From: Anastatus disparis
Taxonomy: Eukaryota > Arthropoda > Insecta > Hymenoptera > Eupelmidae
Assembly: GCA_017163975.1 (NCBI GenBank)
Contig: JAFFSR010000292.1
Span: 3,928,501-3,992,500, forward strand
Direction: 5' to 3'
Length of the DNA: 64,000 nucleotides
Positions 48,432 through 56,835 of this stretch are shown piece by piece. How positions within the stretch are numbered: the stretch's first letter is position 1; each line of letters opens with the position of its first letter. Below the pieces are notes generated by a model. The model searched no databases. It was not told where the DNA came from and saw only the letters and a program-made list of their open reading frames with translations. A program made the position numbers and the translations under genes.

Positions 48432-49246
48432 AGGATCAATTTTACATTATACTACCTAGTAATAGTAGTATGCATTATTTCCCTGACAATACTACAACAC
48501 GGTTCGTTACTCATCTACCACAACAAATACGACTGCAAGGATATTGGAGCGTTGCACTTTCGGAGATCCAAATTCCTATGACATTTCAACATGTTCCACC
48601 AAACGAGGACGAAAGATTTGTCTGTGTAAAAAATATACCACCATCGTCGCTGGGGACTAATAAAATTGCACCGGTCGTTTCATCCATTAATTTTATACGT
48701 CCAGGTGTTTACAAACATTTAGAAAGTCTCGTGGAGGAGGTGAACAATCTGAGCTGTGTAAAAGACCATCTACGTTTCCAGATAGAGCGTGGTGGATACG
48801 TATCAATCAGACGCGTTTGTTTAACAGAGGAATGTACGCCAATTGATCACGTTTTAGAATTGTCAAGGAATTTGAGAAAAATTCTCGGGTTTGAAACTGG
48901 AAAAAATGAAGCTATCAAGGTCGATAAAGAAGAACCTACTTTAGCTAATTACCCTGCTAATCTTTCTAATGGGTTACCAACAACTCTAATGGTGTACAGT
49001 GACATCTGTGAACCTTATGTAATCGGAGATGTGCAAGGTAAATTATTAAGAGCGGTTTCCTTAAATACTGAGGATTGCAAATATGGTGGTGTAATAATAA
49101 AAAACTTTTCACCATCTATGTACATACCGCTATTGTTTAACTCTTTTCAAACTATTGAAATAGATATAAGAGATCAACAAGGTCAGCCAATACCATTTGA
49201 TTTTGGCACCTTGACAGTGACGTTGCACTTTCATCGTATTGATTAA
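48428..49246 (+). CDS. Penton-like minor capsid protein, 272 aa
   Basis: The protein begins MKDQFYIILPSNSSMHYFPD and continues with TTRFVTHLPQQIRLQGYWSV and ALSEIQIPMTFQHV. This is the start of a family found beside F54H12.2-like capsid genes in many invertebrate Mavericks. It is commonly predicted to be the minor capsid or penton protein with a single jelly-roll, and that role is inferred. The C-terminal part is beta-rich (FGTLTVTLHFHRID). The start ATG overlaps the integrase stop by four bases (ATGA). Intact; 11 bp separate it from the next gene. Confidence 0.8.
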   Translation: MKDQFYIILPSNSSMHYFPDNTTTRFVTHLPQQIRLQGYWSVALSEIQIPMTFQHVPPNEDERFVCVKNIPPSSLGTNKIAPVVSSINFIRPGVYKHLESLVEEVNNLSCVKDHLRFQIERGGYVSIRRVCLTEECTPIDHVLELSRNLRKILGFETGKNEAIKVDKEEPTLANYPANLSNGLPTTLMVYSDICEPYVIGDVQGKLLRAVSLNTEDCKYGGVIIKNFSPSMYIPLLFNSFQTIEIDIRDQQGQPIPFDFGTLTVTLHFHRID

Positions 49247-49257
49247 TAAGAAAAAAG

Positions 49258-49764
49258 ATGAATTATTACGAGGCATACTTTGACATGCAGATCGGTGGTG
49301 GTGGTAAAAATGGTAGGGGTATCGGACGTATTTACGTTGGAGCCCCCTATCAAAGAGGGCATGGTGGTGTAGGAAGTTTTCTAGCTGGGTTGTTTCGTCG
49401 TGTACTACCGCTACTCACCCTTGGTGCTAAAGCTGTGGGAAAGGAGGCATTGCGTACCGGTGTGAACGTTTTATCTGACGTTGCAACACAGAATACTCCA
49501 ATCAAAGAATCTCTACGAAATCGTATAAAAGAGTCTGGCACAAATCTTAAAAGAAAGGCTGAAGAGAAACTGGATAAATTGATGGAAGGATCTGGATATA
49601 AGAAACAGCGTTATCTGTCTGCTTTGCAGTTGGATGACGGCCGTGTCAGTGTTAAGAGCACTCGAAGAAAGATTAAACGGCGCAGCACAAAAAATAAAAG
49701 GAATAAAGTAGTAAAGAAGAAAATAAATAGAACCAGAAAAAAAGAAAAATTCTCGAAAAAGTAA
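49258..49764 (+). CDS. pVI/pX-like virion protein, 168 aa
   Basis: The sequence has a glycine-rich start (QIGGGGKNGRGIGRIY), then YVGAPYQRGHGGVGSFLAGL, and an amphipathic helix (FRRVLPLLTLGAKAVGKEAL). The region TPIKESLRNRIKESGTNLKR follows, and the last 40 residues are nearly all Lys/Arg. Short Gly-Gly sites after an Ile (IGGG) resemble cleavage sites of adenain-type proteases, so it may be cut by the protease encoded downstream. An amphipathic helix plus a basic tail recalls adenovirus pVI, pVII or pX precursors. The analogy is inferred from character and not proven homology. Intact. Confidence 0.7.
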   Translation: MNYYEAYFDMQIGGGGKNGRGIGRIYVGAPYQRGHGGVGSFLAGLFRRVLPLLTLGAKAVGKEALRTGVNVLSDVATQNTPIKESLRNRIKESGTNLKRKAEEKLDKLMEGSGYKKQRYLSALQLDDGRVSVKSTRRKIKRRSTKNKRNKVVKKKINRTRKKEKFSKK

Positions 49765-49801
49765 AAAAGCACGAACGACAAGAGATATTTTCGATTAAAA
49801 A

Positions 49802-51127
49802 ATGGCGTTTTTACACACACAGTCCTGTGAGTGCATGAAATCGGAATTGCTCCTATTCGACATTCCTCCGACACAGATTACTATCGGGAGCTCTCATTGG
49901 GTCCAGTATAAGCCTATCTCCTCGTTGACTGATGACGCACCTATAGAATTTGTAATATCTGGAAATGGTGAAGATTATTTAGATTTAGCACATACTATGC
50001 TTAGCTTGCGCGTTAGCTTATACACCACTGTCGATGAGTATCCTGGAAATGTGACTGCAGAACTACTCAATAAAGTGGCACCGGTGAATAATTTTATGCA
50101 CTCATTATTCAGCCAATTAGATGTACTATTTAACCAGAAACCTGTGACAGCTCCAAATAATGCTTACGCATACAGAGCATACATCGAGACACTGCTCAAC
50201 TATGGCCCTGCTGCTAAAAATTCTCATTTATCAACCGTTTTGTGGTGTTACGATACAGCTGGGAAAATGGACGATGTGCGCAGTGACAACCAAGGACTTG
50301 TTAAGCGGCGTGAATATTTGGGCGCAAAAAAAACTGTAGATCTTGTCGGGCATTTACATGCCGATGTGTTTAATCAAGAAAAGTTATTACTAAACGGCGT
50401 TGAAGTAAGAGTTCGGTTAGTGCGCTCTCGAGATGGATTTTGCCTCATGGATCCTTCAGGATACTTTGCCGTACATATAGAAGAAGCTAATCTTTTAGTT
50501 AGACGGGTAAAAATTAACCCAGGTGTGCTATTAGCACACGCAAAAGCACTTTCTAAAGCTACAGCTAAATACCCTCTCACAAGAGTTGAAGTCAAAGCTG
50601 TAACAATGCATAGCGGTATACATGGTGAAACTCTGGATAATATTATTTTAGGACAGTTACCTAAAAGAATAATCATAGGGTTTGTTCAAAACAAGGCGTT
50701 TAACGGAGACCGAATGCTCAATCCGTTCAATTTTGATCATTTTAACATCAATTTTCTATGTTTGTTTGTTGATGGTGTTCAAATACCTTCAAAACCATTA
50801 CAACCTGATTTCAAAGTAAAAAAGTTATAGGTTGATGCATATCATACTTTATTCAGCGGTACAGGTGTCCATTTTCTCAATGAGGGAAATAAAATTACTC
50901 GTGAGTCGTATCCAAACGATTTCTGTCTGTTTGCGTTTGATATATCACCCGATTTATCGGCAAATGAATGTACTCATTGGAATTTAATAAAACATGGAAG
51001 TGTTAGACTCGATGTCAGATTTAGCGAACCTCTGACAGACACCGTCAACTGTATAATTTATGCAGAATACGATAACATTTTAGAGATTGACGCATCACGA
51101 CAAACAATTGTAGATTTTAATGGGTAA
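49802..51127 (+). pseudogene. F54H12.2-type (double jelly-roll) capsid protein, one in-frame stop
   Basis: The first part contains SLFSQLDVLFNQKPVTAPNN, YAYRAYIETLLNYGPAAKNS and VRVRLVRSRDGFCLM, typical of the F54H12.2-like family that is the probable major capsid protein of many invertebrate Mavericks. TAG at 50828-50830 (codon 343) interrupts the frame. The same frame then stays open to TAA 51125-51127 and includes the expected C-terminal blocks (HWNLIKHGSVRLDVRFSE and IIYAEYDNILEID). The full frame would be 441 codons, which is near the family norm. The major capsid role is a prediction from the family. A protein cut at the TAG lacks most of the second jelly-roll and should not assemble. 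Confidence 0.88.
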
Positions 51128-51232
51128 AGCTATCAATAGATGGCGCTTACAAATTTTATCGGATGAAAAGACATCACCGTTACTCCTCAGTATAGCTTTA
51201 ATCGTTGCATTGGTCAGACAAAAAGTTAAATC

Positions 51233-51886
51233 ATGGATGTAGTCGTGGATATTCAGTGCTTAAAAGATAGCAATAACAGAGTTGTTCCAAAAGAAGTCAC
51301 CATCGTAGCTTTGAACGATGATTTGAGCGGTCATTGGATTATCGCATCGAAAAATCGTATAAACGCTTTTAGCAGAGGCATAAGAAGAGAAAATAATTGG
51401 CTTGCAGAACATCATCATGGTCTTGACTATTTTGACGGTGATGTCACGGAGAAAGCTCTCTACCAAACGTTGCGCGATCTTACTCGGAAAGTTAGAAAAA
51501 TTTACGTGAGAGGTAAACAAAAGTGGTCAATTTTATACGGTATTACAGCGCGAGAAATTATAAATCTAGAATCAAATAAAGATTGCCCGTCATTTAATCA
51601 GCTACCCTGGTTAAATAAGTATTGTCTCAATCACGCTGTAAAGACACCTCATCTAAAATATACGTGCGCTTTAAACAATGCTTACCGTTTAAAAAAATGG
51701 TTATCTTTACGAGATTTGGAGCGTGATTCTGAATTTGTGTTTCAACCACCGACACTTCTTTGCGATGAACAGCCTGGAGATAATGGAAATTTTGAAGGTT
51801 ATACCGTCCCACTCTGTAGGAGTGTACCCAGCAGATCAAATTCCGAAGGTGTGGACGAAACCGACAGCAATTGTAGTGAACACTGA
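51233..51886 (+). CDS. Conserved Maverick protein of unknown function, 217 aa
   Basis: The start (MDVVVDIQCLKDSNNRVVPKE) and the blocks NWLAEHHHGLDYFDG, IYVRGKQKWSILY, DCPSFNQLPW and CALNNAYRLKKWL belong to a family that recurs in Mavericks of many invertebrates near the protease. The D-Q...KE opening resembles the first motif of RNase H-fold exonucleases, but the usual second acid is Gln here, so no activity is claimed. The last ~40 codons overlap the protease gene in a different frame (51765-51886), and this tail lacks family-like features. Intact. Confidence 0.7.
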   Translation: MDVVVDIQCLKDSNNRVVPKEVTIVALNDDLSGHWIIASKNRINAFSRGIRRENNWLAEHHHGLDYFDGDVTEKALYQTLRDLTRKVRKIYVRGKQKWSILYGITAREIINLESNKDCPSFNQLPWLNKYCLNHAVKTPHLKYTCALNNAYRLKKWLSLRDLERDSEFVFQPPTLLCDEQPGDNGNFEGYTVPLCRSVPSRSNSEGVDETDSNCSEH

Positions 51887-52280
51887 TGGCCATACAAAAC
51901 CCGGAACGCATTGGGTGTGTATGTATGTTAACCGTAATGGTACAGCTTGGTATTTTGATAGTTATGGAATGCCGCCTTTGATACCAGATTATATTAACCG
52001 TCTACGTCGTAATTGTAATAGATTCCGTTGGAATACGGTACAATTACAGAGTGAAACATCTGATGTGTGCGGCCAATTTTGTATTATGTTCTTGGATTAC
52101 ATGAGATCTGGATTGGGTTTCGAGAAATTTCTTAAAAATTTTTCTACTGATTTAGTAAAAAACGATGCTGTAGCCAGAAATTATGTACCGTTCAAACATG
52201 CTGACGACAACTTTTCTGGAAATGGTTGTTGTATGATAAGATGTTTTCAAAAGTGTTGTGGTAAGCTGTCGTTATTGTAA
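51765..52280 (+). CDS. Adenain-type cysteine protease, 171 aa
   Basis: The catalytic set of the adenovirus protease (C5 peptidase) family is visible: His49 in GTHWVCMYV, Asp65 in AWYFDSYG, Gln95 in VQLQSETSD, and Cys102 in VCGQFCIMF. The Gln-Cys spacing of seven is as expected. The enzyme matures virion precursors. I chose ATG 51765 (MNSLEIMEILK), because the upstream part of the frame lies within the preceding gene and lacks family features. The 5' end overlaps that gene by 122 bp. The last ~45 codons (from about FEKFLKNFS to RCFQKCC) are repeated twice more downstream, so the C-terminus may have been altered by the duplication. Confidence 0.92.
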   Translation: MNSLEIMEILKVIPSHSVGVYPADQIPKVWTKPTAIVVNTDGHTKPGTHWVCMYVNRNGTAWYFDSYGMPPLIPDYINRLRRNCNRFRWNTVQLQSETSDVCGQFCIMFLDYMRSGLGFEKFLKNFSTDLVKNDAVARNYVPFKHADDNFSGNGCCMIRCFQKCCGKLSLL

Positions 52281-52680
52281 CCTGATACTTTCTTGTCACA
52301 AAGTCATGTTCGTTACCAAGAATATAGTGAGATCAGTGTTCGTGGAATTTAATAATTCTATTGTTGGTTTCTTAGAAAACAATACTGCAGCTGCAAGCCA
52401 CGTGTCGATCAGACATGTTGATGATAACTTTTCTAGGAATGATTGTTACTTTCTTCTCGTAAAGTAACGCTCACCAAAGAAATAATGAGGTCAGAGTTCG
52501 AGGAATTCAATAACAATTTTTTTGCTGATTCGGTAGAAAATAATACTGCAGCTGCAAGACACGTGTTCATTAATAATGCTGACGATAGCTTTTCTGGGAA
52601 TTATTGTTACTTTCTTGCCGTAAAAGCACGTTCGTTACAAAGAAGTAGCGAGAGTGTATTTTCTTAGTCACCACCTTATC
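52281..52680 (+). repeat. Two extra tandem copies of the protease 3' end
   Basis: A segment of about 175 bp recurs at 52125-52260 (inside the protease), 52320-52450 and 52495-52630. Each copy encodes a variant of N-S...N-AAA-HV---HADDNFSGN-CYF. The shared peptides are VKNDAVARNYVPFKHADDNF, ENNTAAASHVSIRHVDDNF and ENNTAAARHVFINNADDSF. The later two are closer to each other than to the first. Small open frames (52258-52467, 52443-52667) cover them but have no obvious starts and are probably relics. Confidence 0.85.
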
Positions 52681-52706
52681 CCCTCCACTGTCTCTTGTGT
52701 TAAGCC

Positions 52707-52752
52707 TTTATATAACGAGATTATATTCATCAAGATGACAGTCATTCAGTCG
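52707..52752 (+). promoter_or_regulatory. TATA + TCAGT core promoter
   Basis: TTTATATAA (52707-52715) is followed about 30 bases later by TCATTCAGTCG (52742-52752), the arthropod initiator TCAGT. The next ATG is at 52794. Spacing and sequence fit a strong insect core promoter. Confidence 0.75.
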
Positions 52753-52793
52753 ACGTTCGTATCGTAGAAAGCTATTAGGAAAAAAGGAAAAAG

Positions 52794-53543
52794 ATGGCGC
52801 ATCAGAAGAAGAACTTTACACAGCCCATCTTTAATTCTTTCTACGGTTCGAACAAATCATTTACGAAAAAAATTTTATTCGGTCTTGAATATAATAAACT
52901 ACGGGATGGCGAATTTTATCCAATGGTACGTTTACTCTCACACGATTTTCAAGGAATAGCTTTCACTACAGCTACGTGGAACGAGTTTAAGCTTACGTTT
53001 GGTGATACTGAAAAATATTTTGATGGTAATGCTGATGATTTGATGGAGCAAAAAGTGTACGGAACTGGTTGGATTCTGAGGTATACTAGAAGCCATACTG
53101 ATAGAGCCATTGAAATTGAAGAAAATTTCACCCCTACTTCTGGTCTGGTCAAAAGGTATCGACAAAGCATTGTTATGAAAAAGGTGACTTTCGAGTATTT
53201 ACAAGGCGTTGCATCCTGCGTAGATGATAGGATTAAATATTTAACCACGCTTGTTAAAGGTGTTAGTGTGTGTGCAGGAGAGATTGTTGATCTTGTAGAA
53301 AAATTGTGCGGTGTTCGATATGGATCTCAAATAGATGAATATTGTGCGGGCTTTGTGAAACGAGCTGTACTAGAGTGTGATGATGATATAATTGCGTCGT
53401 TAATTACAAGTGTGGAAAATAAAATAAAAGAACCTGAAAATTGTATTTTTAAAACCGAAATTATTCGTGTATTTCACGAAATCACAGCGCTTCATGTTGA
53501 TTCAATTGTAGCTGCGTTAAATTATCTTGTAGTTGTAAAATAA
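52794..53543 (+). CDS. Hypothetical Maverick protein, 249 aa
   Basis: The ORF has the recognisable blocks FYPMVRLLSHDFQGIAFTTA, WNEFKLTFGDTEKYFDG, VKRYRQSIVMKKVTFEYLQG and CVDDRIKYL. From memory, similar blocks occur in insect Mavericks, but no function is known to me. The second half is helical and cysteine-containing without a clear metal motif. It starts at ATG 52794 with its own TATA/TCAGT promoter, and AATAAA at 53658-53663 could end its transcript. Having its own promoter separates it from the overlapping gene train. Intact. A role in DNA binding or host control is possible but unsupported. Confidence 0.65.
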   Translation: MAHQKKNFTQPIFNSFYGSNKSFTKKILFGLEYNKLRDGEFYPMVRLLSHDFQGIAFTTATWNEFKLTFGDTEKYFDGNADDLMEQKVYGTGWILRYTRSHTDRAIEIEENFTPTSGLVKRYRQSIVMKKVTFEYLQGVASCVDDRIKYLTTLVKGVSVCAGEIVDLVEKLCGVRYGSQIDEYCAGFVKRAVLECDDDIIASLITSVENKIKEPENCIFKTEIIRVFHEITALHVDSIVAALNYLVVVK

Positions 53544-53880
53544 TTATAAGCGTATATTCACTATATTTATAAAATAATATTTTACACTATACTTATAAAA
53601 TAAGTTTTGTTCACTATACATATACTATAATTGTATCCACTATATATTTTATAAAACAATAAACGAAAAAATATAAAGTATACTCACCATCTTCTTCTAA
53701 ATTTGCAAAATATTTTATTGTTCAATTAAATTAATTCTAATTTTTTCTTGATTAATTTGAATAGTTTAATAAATTTTATTAATAAATTTTTTATAAATAT
53801 TATTGAAAAAGTTTGTCATCTCTAGATTAAATTATATGTATATATATCCACGTGACGTCATAATGACTCACTCAAATAAT
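53544..53880 (+). terminator. Maverick right noncoding end with polyadenylation signal
   Basis: Short TA-rich tandem phrases (CACTATA...TTATAAAATAA, about five versions) lead to AATAAA at 53658-53663. AT-rich DNA then runs to the right inverted repeat. There is no gene. Confidence 0.6.
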
Positions 53881-54008
53881 ATATATATGTATATTACGGT
53901 GTCATAGTGGGTCATCCCGCTCCTGATGTCGCTCGGAGGTCATTCACCTCTGCGAAGGGTCAGGAGTGGGGGTTTGTTGTGACGCGCCATAGTGGTACCT
54001 ATACTACT
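53881..54008 (-). repeat. Maverick right terminal inverted repeat
   Basis: Inverse of 36533-36660. It ends CCTATACTACT, with CACATT (54009-54014) directly outside. Confidence 0.95.
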
Positions 54009-54100
54009 CACATTTAAATAAATATAAAAAAATTAATGAAACTCAAAGAGCTCTATGAGATAGCATTCCGCCAAAGCACTTGGCAGCGTTTTTTTCTTGA
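54009..54100 (-). repeat. Target repeat right of Maverick
   Basis: After CACATT the repeat resumes as TTAAATAAATATAAAAAAATT and GAGCTCTATGAGA, up to CACTTGGCAGCG. It is colinear with 19418-19500, which has no insertion. Confidence 0.85.
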
Positions 54101-55296
54101 TACAACGGATGGTGTTTCGACAAATGATAAAAAACTCTATTTGACAAAGACAGATAATTCGGCCTGCTCTTAAGACTGATTTTCTTAGCGTACTTTTAAT
54201 TTTAGAGCATTTTAAAAATTAAAAAAAAATTTTTTTATGTTTACTTAGCCAATTAAATCTTGAAAGCTACACTGAGAGAAATTTCATGCTAATAGAGCAT
54301 GCGAACTGCCATCTACGTGAATATATAAAATATTGATACAAATATGACAGGCGTGAGAAGCTCTATCAGTATTGGATTACCTTATACTAAAAAAGATGGT
54401 ATGGAGAGTAACTACAGCATGAACGGCATTCACTGATGACTCGCATGGTATACTTCGATGACTCCCCACTCTCATATCCTTTGTTTACTTGAGTCGCCTC
54501 CTCTTTTGGGTGGCGACGCGAGCAAATACGGCTGGTCTATATCCAAAATCATGTCGCGAATTTCGTTAACGTATTTTCGTTGCGTGAATCTTTTTTTTAT
54601 TTTCTTTTCTTTTTTTATGAGGGAAGAGACATTATAAATATGATCTGTTAAACTTTGAAACTATCAATAATCAATTTTTAACTTAAAATTTAAATATTTT
54701 AAACAGCTGGGGGGCAGATAAGCATGTACGATTCTACGCCAGAGATGTTTTGAAGTAGTGTTGGTCTAGTGCGTAACGTTCGCGCTTTTCCTTTTAAGTA
54801 AGCGTGTTCAACTCTCGGCTTGAGTCACTTTCAAAAATTTTTTTAAATTATTTTTCTTTGTATTTTTTTGATAATTTTAAAATTTAATTTTTCACATGTA
54901 CGCTCGTTTTTTCCAATGAAAATTAAAAAAAAATAAATTATTCTTTATTGGTAGTAATTACAAATATTGATAAATAAATAAATAATAGTGATGTTTATTT
55001 TATAATAGTATAGTTTAATTTATTTATAATTTAGTTTATAAAATTTACAATAAATTACAATGAATAAATAAAACTGAGGTATTATTATTTATGTTATAAT
55101 ATATATTATATATTGATATATATTTATAGAGACAAAATTGAACTATCGTATTGTAAACATCACAATTATTTATTTATTAATATTTTTAATTATTTTGTAT
55201 ATGAAATAATTCATTTGAAAATATTTATTAAAAAAACGAGCATACTTTAAGTAACTTGTGAAAAATAGATTTTAAAATTAATAAAAAAATAGAAAA
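54101..55296. other. AT-rich DNA with one ~165-bp unit and a weak tRNA-like trace
   Basis: A unit of the array family lies at about 54170-54270. A GC-richer patch at 54350-54560 has no convincing frame. GGTCTAGTGCGTAACG and GTTCAACTCTCGGC at about 54765-54825 resemble tRNA boxes A and B but do not fold well. No gene is supported. Confidence 0.45.
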
Positions 55297-56309
55297 CTCG
55301 ACTGCGTGTCCCCATATATTGAGTTGACCTTCTGCGCATGCGCAAGCTCCTTTCAACATCCCTTCATATGTTTATTATATTACAATCGATATCCTACTCT
55401 GATATCCTTGAAAGACCTCGATTTCACCTGATTTTTATGCAAAAAAATCCATCTGGAATCCACTTTAATCCAGCTCGATGTAGAAATCAAGTTCTACTGT
55501 TTTAACAGGGTGCTACTTCATTATTTGACTTTTTTATTATGTTAGTTTTTATCTCTTCATGGAATTTTGGCATAAAATCTGACGTATTCTATCATGTTAT
55601 TTTTTTTAGTTGATATTCGTTTGTGGTGTTTCATTGACACTGAAGGAAGCCATGCTTGGTTACTGGATCTTCGTGTCTAGATAGTGGTGCAATCTTACAA
55701 CTGCGTTAAGAGTCAAAATGTATTACATACATGAAGTTTAGTCGTGTCTTGACGCTGCAGCTTAAGAGAATAAGGTGGAGATAAGTGTTCTTATGTAGAA
55801 CTTATTCTATTTTATTTCCATTTCCTCGTCTTATTCTTTTAGCCTGCAAAGCAATTAACGGCTATAGCTCGCTATGTGTTATGCGGAATGTATTCCGTAA
55901 GTCGTACGTTCGCACCAACGTTCATTCCTTAACTTCCAAATGTTCGGTTAATTTTGGAACGTTTTAAAACGAAAGCCTTAAATAGTTTGATGAAGGCTAA
56001 ATAGATGCTCATTTCGCACACATCTTTTCTACGTTTTGAAATATTCTGCGGAGTCTTGGAATGTTTCGTAACGACTTTTCATAAAACCGTACGTATGGAA
56101 TACGTCCACTACGCGATATTAACGTATATACTAAAAAAAGAGCAGGAATGTATTTCAGATATCTGTTCCTGCTCTTTCTTTCAGCATTTAATGGTCCTAA
56201 CACGCTACTTTAAATGCACGATTAAATACAGTCTACTTTAACTATATAGATATCTCAGAGTTTCAGCGATTTTTATTTTTTTGCTCTCTCAGTTGGCGTG
56301 AAATGTTCC

Positions 56310-56356
<47 letters not shown>

Positions 56357-56835
56357 TGGGACATTTCACGCCAACTGAGAGAGAAAAAAAATACAAATCG
56401 CTGAAACTCTGAGAATATATTCTTTTTGTTACCCAAAATATGTAAAAAAATTTTCAATGATCTAGATTGAATTAATTAGTGAGAATTAAGAGCTATAGAT
56501 CCTTAAAATTTGAAAAGTTTTCTAAATTTTTGGGAAAGCCCCAACTTTATGATTTTTTTTCTGAAAATCCTGATGTTTCAGAGAGAAATTCATAGGAATA
56601 CTTCTTGTTGCAAATGAAGAGGTGAGTTAGCGTGATTTTTCACAGACCTGAATTTTGAAGTTTTCTATTGGTTCTTACATGTATTACATGGTAATTGAAA
56701 TTACTCATTGTTTGCCATTTCAGAAATTGCTATTCGAGGGCTTATTTTCTTCTATTTTTTACTAACTTTAAAATAAATATTTGATTGTGTAATAAAGAGC
56801 CATTAAGAAGGAGTTATGACAGTTTGAAATGTATA

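Larger units (their letters stand above)
36533..54008 (+). mobile_element. Maverick/Polinton element, complete, 17,476 bp
   Basis: The element has 128-bp terminal inverted repeats starting AGTAGTATAGG and ending CCTATACTACT. It is flanked by an exact 6-bp duplication CACATT (36527-36532 and 54009-54014). AG...CT ends and 6-bp duplications are the family hallmarks. It carries the hallmark genes: protein-primed family B polymerase, retroviral-type integrase, packaging ATPase, adenain-type protease, capsid protein and penton-like protein. Apart from one ORF at the left, all recognised genes run on the plus strand. Five nonsense codons and at least three frameshifts in four genes make this copy non-autonomous. 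It is an integrated relative of adintovirus-like animal viruses and not a bacterial prophage. Confidence 0.97.

Noticed and set aside
49611..49874. Minus-strand 87-aa frame over the pVI-like gene
   Set aside because: Antisense reading of a Lys/Arg-rich tail; Phe/Leu-rich low complexity.
40491..51127. Stop codon recoding in the Maverick (selenocysteine or read-through)
   Set aside because: TGA, TAA and TAG all occur in different genes together with frameshifts, which fits ordinary decay better than recoding.
54764..54830. tRNA gene
   Set aside because: Loose box A and B matches only; stems do not pair.
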